Positions 53,756-64,000 of a stretch of DNA of 64,000 nucleotides are shown one piece after another; the stretch's first letter is position 1, and each line of letters starts with the position of its first letter. Origin of the DNA: Diaporthe sp. PMI_573. Its lineage: Eukaryota > Ascomycota > Sordariomycetes > Diaporthales > Diaporthaceae. Under the pieces are notes generated by a model. It was not told the DNA's origin. It was given only the letters and a program-made list of their open reading frames with translations, and ran no database searches. The DNA lies in contig JAJTUP010000021.1 of assembly GCA_021399435.1 (NCBI GenBank), positions 558,001-622,000 of the forward strand, given 5' to 3'. A program made the translations under genes and the position numbers.

Positions 53756-55023
53756 CTATCTCGCCGACTTCTCCAAAAATGAACCTAGGCCCCAGAGTGA
53801 GATACAGCCTCCCACAACAACAACCCCAAGAAGTTTCTTGGCCCACCAATTCTCATCGGTCAACGGCTTGGCAGACTTGACCCTGTTGTTGGCAGTCTCG
53901 CGTCTCTTTTCTTCTTGTGCCACACTTTTCTGTGATGCCTCGCCCTCGCCCTCGCCCTCGCCCTCGCCCTCGCCGACTCGCATCCTCAGCTCCGCTATGT
54001 GCTTGCTGAGTGCCAACAGGTCCTCCTCGAGTGTGTTATTCTTCGTGCCGTCCACCTCCACATTCTGCACATTTCCAAAGAAATCCGTAACCAGCCTCGC
54101 CCTGGCTGCCGATTCCCCGCCTGGGAACAAGTCGTACCGCACGCCGGCGTGAGAGTGGATCTTCTCATACGTATAGCTATCGAAAAGGCCGCCCAGTGTC
54201 TTCTTACTACTGAGGTCGCGCACCTCGCCCTCGAGGAACTCGAGGTTGTAATATGTATACCTATCGATGACAGCCACGCCGACATCGTTGTCGGCATGGT
54301 GGGAATACGAAGACTGATCGAGCTCGGACGAGCCGGTGGCGATGATGTTCGGAGAGTACAGTTTGGTGTACATGGTATTGGCTTGGCAGGTATCGATCAT
54401 AAAGAGGATCTCGTGGTACCTGCGACACGAGCTTATGTTAGTCTTCGGTTGTGGCATCATGGCTGTGGCAAGACAGGGCCGTACCTCTTCTTCTCCCACA
54501 TCTGCTCAAAGGCGTCGGCCAAGTCGAAAGCACCAATCTCTTCGGCATCCTGGAATTTCAGGAACTCGTTTCCACCATGACCGGTCATGTAGACCAGGAT
54601 GTTGCTTCGATCATCCGTCAAGAGCCGCTTGCTCCTGGGCGTCTCCTCGCCCACGCGATCCGTCAGCAGGCGGATGAAATTCTCGACGGTCACCTCGTAT
54701 CCCCTGTAGTCGACCTCGATGTTGTCGCCGTACAAGTCGACCGCGCGGTCGGCGTTTGAGTAAACGGTGCCCGGGAATGCGTTGCGCGGGTTGCAGGCCA
54801 TGTCGTCGGGCAGCATAAGGATGATCTGGGAGTCTGGTATCCCCAGGCGCTTAACAGTGCGGTATATGGAGAGGACATTGGCTAGGTGGCGGTAGTTGAA
54901 CCAGAAGCGTGACGTGCAGACGAGGACGGCCCAGTTGCTGGTGTGCTCTGCGGAAACGAGAGATGGGCTCAGGAGGGCGGCGGCCAGCAGCGCCGGTAGC
55001 TGGAGGATGTTGAAGAGCTTCAT
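53756..55023 (-). CDS. GPI8: GPI-anchor transamidase catalytic subunit, 400 aa
   Basis: Caspase-like (C13) cysteine protease of the ER GPI transamidase, which cleaves the C-terminal signal and attaches the GPI anchor. Exons 55023-54485 and 54419-53756; the 65-nt intron splits Arg180 ([20 protein letters not shown]). A signal peptide covers residues 1-25 ([17 protein letters not shown]). The catalytic dyad is His149 ([13 protein letters not shown]) and Cys191 (MIDTCQA). [20 protein letters not shown] and [20 protein letters not shown] are family hallmarks. A GE repeat ([10 protein letters not shown]), encoded by a GAGGGC hexamer array (53942-53974), extends the linker. A membrane segment ([20 protein letters not shown]) lies near the C-terminus. 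Confidence 0.96.
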
Positions 55024-55283
55024 GGCGGCGGTGGTGAGAGCACCTCAGCTCGGTGCCTGCGATAGAAGCAGACTGTCAACGAGGCAGAGGTGCGAAAAAG
55101 AATGTCGACTTGGGCCGGGGCAGAGCACGGCCGAGGTGAGGCGGAATGCAGTGGATTTGTCAGGACATTTTGATCCGTCCCTCGTGGTACTTGGGTACAT
55201 CAGCCCTGACAGCTTGACAGCCGGGGTAGGTTGTGGTGGGGTTCAAGCGGACTGGGCATGTCTAGGGACCTGCACATGGCTAC
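55024..55283. other. GPI8 upstream region
   Basis: Short promoter region ending in a TACCTAGGTACCTAGGTA palindrome array at 55281-55298, in which the P450 remnant also terminates. Confidence 0.6.
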
Positions 55284-55985
55284 CTAGGTACCTAGGTAGG
55301 CACCTACTTTCTCCTGCTGATACGCGCGGTTCCCATCCACAGTGTCCACCAACCCAGCTTTGGCCCCAGCAACAGCCCCTTTCTTTGCGTGAAGTGCGTC
55401 CCATTCCTCGTACGCCGGCACCACGTTGATCTCACGCGCCGTCATGAACAGCGCGATCTTCAACTCCAGCAGCGCCAGCGACTGCCCGATGCATGATCTC
55501 GGACCATGTTCAAGTGGCCGCCACGCGGCCCCGCTGGTGTTGTTCCCGCCGGGATAGAGCGGGTCACCGGGCTCCGCGAGCCACCGCTCCGGGAGGAAGG
55601 ACTCGGGCTCGGCCCAGTAGCGTGGGTCGTGGTGGCTCAGCGTCCAGATGCTGCAGTTCTCTGTCGGGAAGCGGCGTCCTGTCTCCTTGATCAAGGCTGT
55701 GGTGTAGGGAAGCTGGTTGAGCTTGTGCGGATCGGCGTGGATCTGTGTTAAGACGTCGGCGGGCTCGACGCCGAACACAGCATCATGTTCGGCTATGAGA
55801 CGGTCGAGAGTCGCGGGATACTTCGAGAGCAAGTAATATGAGTAGGTCAGCGCGCTGCTGGACGTGTCGTGGCCCGCGAACAGGAAGGCGCGCAGCTGCG
55901 AGGTCATTGTTGACTTGACTGTCTCCTTGACGTGGTTGAGTGGTTTCGTTTTAATCCGTGTACGTACGCTTCTTAAGCAGTATGT
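55284..55985 (-). pseudogene. Truncated cytochrome P450, C-terminal half with internal deletion
   Basis: About 225 codons resembling the second half of a fungal P450 monooxygenase. Visible are the I-helix oxygen-binding motif (FLFAGHDTSSSALTYSYYLL), the J/K region (LPYTTALIKETGRRF, ExxR kept), PERW (ESFLPERWLAEP) and the haem-binding loop (LEHGPRSCIGQSLALLEL, Cys ligand present). The N-terminal 280 or so residues are absent: the frame runs back into A/T homopolymer sequence at about 55985-56078 with no membrane anchor. ETGRRFPTENCSIWTLS also lacks the stretch of about 30-40 residues that normally separates the ExxR helix from PTENC. The stop lies inside a TACCTAGGTA palindrome array. No partner biosynthetic genes are near. 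It cannot encode a working P450 as seen. Confidence 0.8.
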
Positions 55986-56129
55986 AGGCGGCCCCTTCAT
56001 ATAGTGGTAAACGCTTAAACACCCAGCTTTTTTTTTAAAAAAAAAAAAACCACCAAAAAAAACAACAAAAAAAAACAATGCCGATAACAGTAGGTTTAGA
56101 ATACCATGGTCTGTGGCACGTGGCCCAGA

Positions 56130-56237
56130 AAACTCCTACAGGATAACCAGATGGAGGGTAAGCAAGACATAGGGGCTCTATAATGATGTTGTCACCGTTT
56201 TTGACACGTAGCTGTGTTACTGTAATAATGTATGTGA
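56130..56237 (-). repeat. Dispersed 15-bp-unit repeat element, copy 6 (short)
   Basis: AACTCCTACAGGATAACCAG then ATGGAGGGTAAGCAAGAC, CATAGGGGCTCTATAATGAT, and the end CACGTAGCTGTGTTACTGTA then ATAATGTATGTGA, matching the reverse complement of the opening of copy 4. Only one array unit remains. It begins about 145 bases beyond the broken edge of the P450 remnant. Confidence 0.65.
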
Positions 56238-57545
56238 GACTGCTATGGTTTCCATGGTTTCTATTGCCTGTTGGTGAGGATGTCTGGGGATGTTACGTTG
56301 TTAGGCTATACCTTAGTATCTAATCACCACTCATCCCTTTCTTTCTTATACCATCAATAATGCTACAATCCTTCAGCCTTTTGGGTCAAACATTAGAAGT
56401 TCCAGTCGGCAAATATCAGCAGGCCATTCGCTAGGTATAGTTCATCTTATGCCTGACTCGTCTAATTGAGTTTAATGAATGTATTGAAGAGTTGGCCCAG
56501 GCCTTGTGAGCAATGCTTCTTAGTGGTCTTGATCTGAGCAAAGCAAAAACGTGTGAATCAATCCCCCGATAGAAATTAGCTGGCCACATCACCTCTTTGC
56601 TTAGGTCACATAATCAATGATGTAATGATTTGAATTAACACCTATCACATACTTTGCCTCTTAAAAGATCCTGTGGCGAGCCCAGGGATCAACACAATAG
56701 CAGCTGCATTGCAGCTGCGGAAAGTAGGAGAGAAAGCAAGGGGCCAGATGGCCTGCAATTTGAGCTGTAGATACTTGTGGGAGTGGCCTGTAACCGGAGC
56801 GTTGAGTGAATGCCACTGATCACTGTATCATAGTCACAAGTTGTGGATGGATAATAATATGTTCAAAGCAGAGAGACAAATTCAACCTGTTCTTAGTACG
56901 CCATGCCTTTACAACTTTGCCCCTACGAGCTCCCTGTCCGGCTCTTCTCTGGGGCCGCCAGATTTCTGGATTCTCGTGCATGCCTGGTAACATCTGGGGC
57001 ATAAAGCTGTTTACTGCTTGCCACTACCCTCTTTTGAACAGCCCTAATGCAAGACCTAACATTCTCTTTGCTCCTTCCGCACTATGTCTGCTCCTGATGG
57101 TCCGACGGGCTAGATGTAATGCAAGCATCAATGTTTGATATAGTAATGCTTCACTGGTCCCACTTGAGGCACCGCATGATTTGAAATTCATCATGTACCC
57201 GTGCTCTAAATATGTACGGAGCTCTAGATCGGATTCGAAAACATTCTGTGAAAGGATTTCTTCTCTCGTGCGACTGTTCCCGCGTGTTGGTCGAAATATC
57301 ACTGCAAGGAGCCTTCGGGCTGACAATGCCCAGGTGGCTTGCTGATCTACGCGATACCACTATTCACTCTGCAGAACCATTTTACTCCCCACTTGAAGAG
57401 CTGAACGCCATCACAATCTTGCGCCCCAACCCCTCACTCGTGCCGTGCAGTAGGCGCAGGAACCCGTCAGCTTCATTGTTCAAACTCGCCCACTTTATAC
57501 CCGCGCCGTTTGCTTGACTGATTCGGACAACTCCGATTCCTCAGC

Positions 57546-58192
57546 ATGATTGCAAGTGATCAAGCTCCATTACTATCAACAAATGGCACCAATGTCGGCC
57601 TTGAAAAGGTTACACGAAGAGATTTACACGATGGGGGAATCGTCCCAGACCAGTATCGAGTCTACCGTGCAGCACCTGGAAACCCTTTTGAGGAGGTCAA
57701 CTCGACAGAGGACCAAGATTTGCCGCTATACCAAGGAGGGCAAACTTTCATATAGGCTAGCAACACCCTGTCTAACACACATATAGGAATGCCTATAATT
57801 TCCAGTATTGGACTAATGAGACAGTTTCTGTGAGACTCCATGCGAGCAATGTGACTTGCCTACTCCTTAAGGTTCTGAAAAGCCACAAAGGCCCTTGAAT
57901 GCATTTGCGGACGTCCGGTGGTTTTTTTTCCCCCTAAAGAACAAAGGACGCAATCCTCTACATTTTGAAGGGCATAAATACAATCCGTGGAGACACGACA
58001 ACATCATTTTCCACCTACCTTATTTCCAACTCGATGCAGATCTCGCAGACGGCGGGGAAGCTCACACGAGCGATGATGTTGAGATTGACAAGAAGTGGTG
58101 TTTCGATTATGCATAAACTGGAGCAAAATCTTCAAGATTGCCCAGAAAACCCAGTTCCTTCACGGATACAATTCGACGGTCGATCTCACTGA
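57546..58192 (+). other. Doubtful coding fragments in overlapping frames
   Basis: Two frames are open together from about 57546. One starts at an ATG and gives MIASDQAPLLSTNGTNVGLE; the other gives a helical, coding-like stretch (SALKRLHEEIYTMGESSQTS; STVQHLETLLRRSTRQRTKI). At 57965-58192 another helical segment occurs (QISQTAGKLTRAMMLRLTRS; HKLEQNLQDCPENPV). The second and third could be exons of one gene, but no donor/acceptor pair joins them cleanly. No family recognised. Confidence 0.2.
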
Positions 58193-58497
58193 AACCGTCC
58201 GAGGACAAGAAAGGAGCAGACGACTGGGAGCAAGGTGCGCCGCAGAAGCAGGCACGTTCCGATTCGATCAGTTATCAATTGTTGGTTTACCTACATCAGC
58301 ATTCTTTCCCTGCCCCTCAGCTCCTGTACCTCGTTGTGGGCAATTTCTTTCTTCTCTGGGAAAGGAGAGTCTTTATTTGCGATGCTGTCGGAAATTCTAC
58401 CAGGGATGTTTATTGGGGTGGAGCTGCGCGACCCGTTTGAGAAAATGGGCCTGGACGGCTGGCATGTGGTGTGTGGGTGGGGTGGAGAAGCGCAGTG

Positions 58498-58538
58498 GTG
58501 CAGGTGCAGGTGCAGGTGCAGGTGCAGGTGCAGGTGCG
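58498..58538. repeat. (GGTGCA)n hexanucleotide array
   Basis: About six to seven tandem GGTGCA units, slightly degenerate at the end. Confidence 0.9.
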
Positions 58539-59086
58539 GGAGCGGGAGGAGCTGCATGATGATGCATGGTCAGGATTGGTGGCAGTTCTGGGCTGGCCGG
58601 CAGGCGCAGGCCTGGGGTGGTGGAGGAAGGGGCACCCGCTAGGCTGGAGAGGGATGCGATGAGGCATGATGAGGCATCGTGACAGAATGAGAAATGGCGT
58701 GTTGGCGGCTGTCTGCTTCAATTCCAGGTGCGTCGCAGTTACACTGCGTGTAGACCAGACCAGACCAGACCGTGTCCCGGTGACCGTTTTATCCGTTCTT
58801 AATTATTAATCTTTATTGTTGACTTTGAGATCCAGATCCAGCCGGCTTCCAGAAAGGCAGCAGACCCATGCTCTCTCTGCCTCTGCCCACGGACTTACCC
58901 GGCGCGACCCTTTTGTCTCAAGATTCGAGAAGCACCCCTTCAGGGCCTTGGCCCCCTCGCCCGTCCGAAAATAGTGACACGGCGCACACACGCTCGCCCG
59001 CCCCCATCAGCATCGGGGCCACGGTCACAGGTCGCACTCGCACCGGCAGGCTGGGTTGCGTCGCGTCGCAGGTCCTTCCGCCACCC

Positions 59087-59155
59087 TGCGTCTGCGTCTG
59101 CGTCTGCGTCTGCGTGTGCTGCTGCTGCTGCTGCGTCTGCTGCTGCGTCTGCTGC
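59087..59155. repeat. TGCGTC / TGC microsatellite
   Basis: Compound array of TGCGTC hexamers and TGC triplets, in the upstream region of the phosphatase gene. Confidence 0.9.
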
Positions 59156-59713
59156 ATAATACGACGGGTCGGCGTGATCGTGCAGCTCAAACAGCCCCCA
59201 AGGCACATCCGGAACTTTTAATTGTGGAAGAATTGCCGGGATCAACTCAGGTTCGCCCTTCGCGACAGTTTGGCAAACAAAACCGGCCCACTGCCCACTG
59301 CCCACCCTTCTAGACCTCTTCGCCCGACGTCAGACACCTCGAGGGAAGAAGCAAGAGTCAGTCGCATCGGGGCGTCACCGCGACTCAACTGATCGGCCCT
59401 CGGAGTTAATCTCATTCTGCGATCCACTGCATCAAGACCGCTGGAGCCGGCAGCAAGCACGTGGGCCACCCTGCCCGTCCACCACCGCACCGTACCCGCA
59501 CCGTACGTACCGTGCATATCGTGCATCCAGCCGCCAACCGTTCATTCTTACCTAAACGGAGACAGCCCGCCCGCCTTTTGCCCACCCCCATCACTGATCG
59601 TCGACGACTTGCGCATTCGCTAGCTCTTTCTCTCAAGCTCTCAGGCCTCGAGCCCTACGCCCTTCCACTTCTGACCTGCTAGACCCCCGTTCCAACAAAA
59701 GCCTTCCGCAGCT

Positions 59714-61956
59714 ATGGGCCACGCTCCGGCCTACATTTTCGTCGTAAGGTAGGCAGCCGCATTCCTGTCCGTCCACCATCCCCTGCCCCCCCTCCCCGAA
59801 TCCGGCATCACCGCCGCGGGCCGACGTCACCCCCACCCCGGGGCTGCAGGCGCCAGGCCAGGTCGACGTCGACTTCGACGTCCACGGCATTGCTTGCTAA
59901 CATCGCCCCTTGCTGTAGACACGGAAACAGACTCGACGCCGCCAATAAGCAGTGGCACCTTCAATCGCCCACTCCGTACGACCCTCCCCTGACGTACAGC
60001 GGATGGAACCAGGCGAGGGCGGTCGGACAGAGGATCGGCGAGATCTTGCGGGATGGCGACAAGGAGAGGGCCAAGGAACAGCAGTCCAACTCACCTGCCA
60101 CTGACGCCACCTCGAGAAAGCGTCGAAAGTACAAGGTCGTCATACACAGCTCGCCCTTCCTGCGCTGCATCCAGACCTCGATAGGCATCAGCGCCGGCCT
60201 GGCTTCCATTCCCGAGCCTCCACCTGCCACGGTCGCTCGAACATCCTCAACACATTCCCCCCGCATCCGAGCGACACCTCAGCCAGACGTTTCTGTGCCG
60301 CCCCCTACTCCCCCCACAAGCTCGCGGCCCGGTTCGAGAGCAAATCCCGCCATACAAAAGACTGTCCTGAGGCTCGATGCTTTCCTCGGAGAATGGCTCA
60401 CACCGGGCTACTTCGAGCTAATCACTCCGCCGCCCGGTTCGGGTCTGATGCTTGCCAGTGCCAAGGCGGAATTGCTGCGGAAAGAGGACTACACTAGTTA
60501 TCCCGGCCTGCATGCGCACCACACCCAACACAGCTCATCCTCTGGGCCTGGAACTGGACAGATGTGGGGACAGTCTCCGGTCGCCGCAACACCTGAAAAT
60601 GGGCTCGAGAATATTGGCAGCCTCGCTGAGGCTATGAGGAGTGCCGGGAGGAGTGCCAGCGTGACGAGTAACGGAGAGTCGCGCCTGATCACCGGCGGTG
60701 CCTATGTTGCCCCCGCGCCATCGTATGCGCTTTCTCATAATGCGGAGATACCCAGGGGCTATGTCCCACATGCCAGAGACAACTGCTGCGATATTGATTA
60801 CCAGTGGGACTCGATGCGGGACCCTTTGGACTGGGGCGATGGAGGATCGTATGGCGAGGAGTGGACCGCGATGCACCATAGATTCCGCAAGGGCTTACAG
60901 AACCTGGTCGACTGGTATGCCACTCACGAGCACCCCGCGGACATGGTGACCAAGGAGAGGCGGGACAGCGTTACGGCGAGCGACGACGCGATCGACGACG
61001 ACGAGGAAGACGTTGAGACGGAGTCAGTGGTTATTCTCGTTTCTCACGGTGCTGGCTGTAATGCCCTGATCGGAGCCATCACACATCAGCCAGTCTTGAC
61101 GGACGTCGGCTTGGCGTCACTGACATCAGCGGTTCGAAGGCCTGGAAAGGACGAGAAAAGCCATGGAACGGGGGTTGACCGCATCAGAGGTACCAATGGC
61201 GCCCACGCCGACGCATCCTCTGGTCTGGTTGCGATTCATCAGTGTTACGACCTCAAGCTTTTCGCAAGTACCGAACACTTGACCTCGACAAGATCGGGAC
61301 GGTCAGGGTCTGTGACGGCGCAAAATCGAGGCCGTCTCTCCAACGCACTCGCGTCTTCTCCCCTGAACGGGAACGACGCTTCCGGAAGTCGGAGTTCCTC
61401 TGCAGCTGCCAGTCTAGGCAGCATGAGACGGGATTCGGGCGCTTCATCGCGACTGGCAAGTCGGCTCGGGCTGAACACGAACGGTATGAGCAGTGGAGGC
61501 ATCACGGTTGGAAGCGGTGTGACTTCTTTCCTGAAGCAGACACCGACGTCGGCCGTCGGTGGGCTCTGGTCCCCGCTCCGAAATACACTGGACACGCCGG
61601 ACGAGGGTGACGACGACGACTTCCTCCCGAACTTCACAAGCTTCGATATCGTGTCGCCGAGCACGAAGGCTGAGGATGCTGCGAAGTCAGCCGCTGAGCC
61701 ACCAAGCACCCCGAAAACAAATGGGAATGGGACGGGCAGGAACAGGGCAGACAGCCGCGTATCACCGCGAGCAATACCAGAAACTGAGTCTTCGCACCAC
61801 GAGGAGGAAGCACGTAACGCAGTCCCTGCGCTACCTCAGCTAGGGTCAGGGACGGGCGGGTTATGGGGGAGCCCCAAGCCAATCGGCACGATAGAGATAC
61901 CGCGCGATCTGACTTCCCCGAAACGAAGGTGGACAGTAACAGAGAGATCGACATGA
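59714..61956 (+). CDS. Histidine phosphatase superfamily protein, 690 aa
   Basis: Phosphoglycerate-mutase-like fold (branch 1 histidine phosphatase). The first exon is 35 nt (59714-59748: MGHAPAYIFVV plus two bases) and joins across a 170-nt intron to exon 2 (59919-61956), recreating the catalytic RHG at residues 12-14 in VVRHGNRLDAANKQWHL. The pattern PPLTYSGWNQARAVGQRIGE and VVIHSSPFLRCIQTSIGISA fits the fold. The second catalytic His is in VVILVSHGAGCNALIGAITH. The catalytic halves are separated by long Ser/Pro-rich insertions, and the last 250 residues are low-complexity with Ser/Arg motifs typical of phosphorylation. This long architecture is common in filamentous fungi. Substrate unknown; it need not be a glycolytic mutase. 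Confidence 0.85.
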
Positions 61957-64000
61957 TCTGTCAAGTTGAAAAATAGCGTTCCCAACTCTTTCCAGTTGGG
62001 CTAATACCGAGACGACCGCATTATGAAATGGATGGGCCTAGCATGTTATGGGAGTATTTCGAAAAGGAAGTCCGCAAAAGATTCTGTTCCGCATCAGAGC
62101 ATGATCTGCACTCCGGTTTCACAGTGTAGGATTGCAAAAAAGTAGATGATATTTAATGGAAGGTTGTTCGAGAAACTCGATTCGATGTGGATGTGTGCGG
62201 ATACTTGCGTATGACTATTCTCGGTGTGGTGCATATATGTGTATGAATGCCGAGGTGTGCCTGCCGACATCCCGAACTATCCCGAGTCATCAGCCCTATG
62301 GCACCTATTCCGCTGCGGAGGGACAATGACTTCGAGTACCCCAAAGCTGAGTTTGGCTTTCTTCCCCATGAGTTTGTCTTCTCCACCATCTGGAACTTTA
62401 CCTTGAGCTTAATCCTCTCATTGGCCTCCCCTCCCCCAGGTTCGAATGTCGGCGGTCGATGTGCCAGCAGTGCCTGGACCAGTGAACGCGGAACTGACCT
62501 TTCCGAGGCGAAACTTCCGGGCGAAGGCCACCTAATCAGCAAGCGTCTCGGGGCGTTCACGTTGTCTTTAGTCAGGATGGCTAAGGCACCACCAGATGTC
62601 TTAGTCATAAACTCTATCTGTTGATATATGCATAGAATATCTGTGTCTATAGATTCAACGTCCAAAGATCTTGGGGCCAAGAGTCATGTTCAGAGAGAGG
62701 CTCACGATGCAGGGCTCAGCCGCGAGAACCCCGTTTGAGTCGAGAATTTCAACTGGTCAGATCCAGATGACCAGAAGCAACAAGAGAAATTGTGGACTGC
62801 GAATTTCATACCAGAGCTTCTTCCCTAGCTTTATCTTCATTTCTGAAGGTTGTCTTTTGAACAGCCTGTTGTTTCGCGTCTGTTGTGCCGGCCAAGTACA
62901 CAACCAAGCTCGGGCCAATGGTCTTACATAGATTCCCCGTCACTTCCCACTTTTTACCTCTCTCTCATCCCCACACATCAATCGAGAACCGCAAAGTCGA
63001 CTAAAAGAGAAGGGAATTGCAAACAACATGGATGCATTATCAACCAAACGAAAGCATCATTTTTATACGGCATTATGCTCAAGGAATTCCTGTCAATATG
63101 GAAAACGCACAGTGACCTTTATTAGTCTCAGTGTCCACCCCAGATGCGCTAAAACCCTTTCTTATTCCAGCAGCCTGGGGCGATGATCACCTCGATGCAA
63201 TGAGAGGATTCAAATGCCAGATTCAAATCAGTTGACTGCTGATAGGAGAGAAGAATGTAAGCTATGTGGGCTGGTATCAATTGAAGAAAGTGAGAGCATA
63301 CTTCTAGCGAAACATACAGTTATAGCCGAAATGAACTCTGTGATTGCTTTATCTGCTGTTGCAAAGCAAAGACAGAGAGCGGTTCGAGTTTATCCAGGGG
63401 CGACAACCGGCAACGGAGACAATCAAGGCTACAAACGATGGGCAATTCTACCGGCTTGGAAGTGTGGCGGCGGATTAGTACTTGCACAAGCACAGAGACT
63501 CTTCGAGGCGCATTGGAGTTTAGCAGAGCAACAACAAGACGTGACAATTACACTCCTGCCTTTCTACTCTATCTGGCTGACTGATCATGCCGTGACCTCA
63601 AGCATATGTGCGCTGCCCGGCCTGAGCATGGGGCTCCGTTTGATCCCAGGGTCAAGAAGTTCTGGCAGTCATGTCGGGATTTCGAGGCCAGTAGGTAATA
63701 ATATGGGGTTAGGGAGGGCTCCCAACCAACGTTGTCAGGGATTGCCAACAAGAGACAACAACATGTAAGATGACGTCTGTCCCGTTGGCTTTCGACGCCC
63801 GTGACGAGCGAATGCAGGCAACCAGGAACACGACATTGTCTCTTCGCCGCCACGAAAATGGCCGATGACGGCCGGTTAAACAAAGCGCCGGGGCCTTCGC
63901 TTTCTCGATGTCGAGCTAGGTTTTAAGGTTCGATAAGAATCACCAGCAATCTGTAAAGTATTCGAGGGGCGCGGGCCCTGGCGGAGAGACGGGGTGCACG
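61957..64000. other. Terminal 2 kb, no convincing gene
   Basis: 3' flank of the phosphatase gene followed by mixed sequence. A minus-strand frame at 62153-62680 lacks an ATG and a domain. Nothing else recognised apart from the candidate at 63214. Confidence 0.5.
63214..63768 (+). CDS. Candidate ORF, 184 aa, unsupported
   Basis: An ATG-started frame (MPDSNQLTADRREECKLCGL) with no recognised domain, membrane segment or repeat. The codon pattern is weak and there is no clear promoter or splice logic. Listed because it is the longest ATG frame in the last 2 kb; probably chance. Confidence 0.15.
   Translation: MPDSNQLTADRREECKLCGLVSIEESESILLAKHTVIAEMNSVIALSAVAKQRQRAVRVYPGATTGNGDNQGYKRWAILPAWKCGGGLVLAQAQRLFEAHWSLAEQQQDVTITLLPFYSIWLTDHAVTSSICALPGLSMGLRLIPGSRSSGSHVGISRPVGNNMGLGRAPNQRCQGLPTRDNNM

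Larger units (their letters stand above)
56238..59713. other. 3.5-kb gene-poor region
   Basis: AT-rich to about 57500, then doubtful coding fragments (57546-58192). From 58470 it is rich in simple repeats, and it ends with the C/T-rich leader of the phosphatase gene. No convincing gene. Confidence 0.5.

Noticed and set aside
62153..62680. 175-codon minus-strand frame after the phosphatase gene
   Set aside because: Starts at a non-ATG codon, has no domain or conserved-looking core, and lies in the 3' flank.

Overview
The window is nuclear DNA of a filamentous ascomycete, most likely a Sordariomycete. The signs are eukaryotic housekeeping genes split by short introns (about 50-170 nt, with CTAAC/CTGAC branch sites and GT-AG or occasional GC-AG ends), gene spacing of 0.3-3 kb, a BLI-3 type protein, a RING-SNF2 protein and a fungal hAT transposon. 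I could run no search, so gene names rest on motifs and remembered families.

Layout. 1-897: 5' part of a UDP-glucose 4-epimerase gene, cut by the window edge. 0.9-12.4 kb: a gene-poor accessory stretch with three orphan single-pass membrane protein genes (2972-4171, 9457-10071, 10593-11729), a small Cys-rich gene (8471-8933), a decaying intron-bearing pseudogene (5403-5981) and a cluster of perfect GC hairpins (6897-7087) that looks mitochondrial in style. 12.4-18.1 kb: one 1870-aa ankyrin protein with a coiled-coil tail. 18-26 kb: a RING-containing SNF2 ATPase between two copies of a dispersed repeat. 26.5-41 kb: mostly conserved genes, namely an F-box-like protein, an unknown protein, BLI-3-like, DPH5, SNU23, an MSC2-type zinc transporter, ALG1 and UBC7. 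41-48.8 kb: repeats and a complete hAT element (43284-46305) with 20-bp TIRs and a perfect 8-bp target duplication; its transposase has one frameshift. 48.8-55 kb: carnitine carrier, TFIIIC subunit, GPI8. 55.3-59.7 kb: truncated P450, another repeat copy and gene-poor sequence. 59.7-62 kb: a histidine-phosphatase-family gene. The last 2 kb show no convincing gene.

Functional threads: ALG1, UBC7 and GPI8 act at the ER (N-glycan core, ERAD, GPI anchoring), and MSC2-type carriers supply zinc to the early secretory pathway. DPH5, SNU23 and TFIIIC serve translation, splicing and Pol III transcription. Nothing suggests these are co-regulated.

The most novel signal is a dispersed repeat family with six recognisable copies in 64 kb (near 2.0, 19.9, 25.8, 42.2, 43.0 and 56.2 kb). 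It has two conserved, unlike ends around a degenerate array of 15-bp units of the type ACCTCCTATRGRATA. I do not recognise it as a named element.
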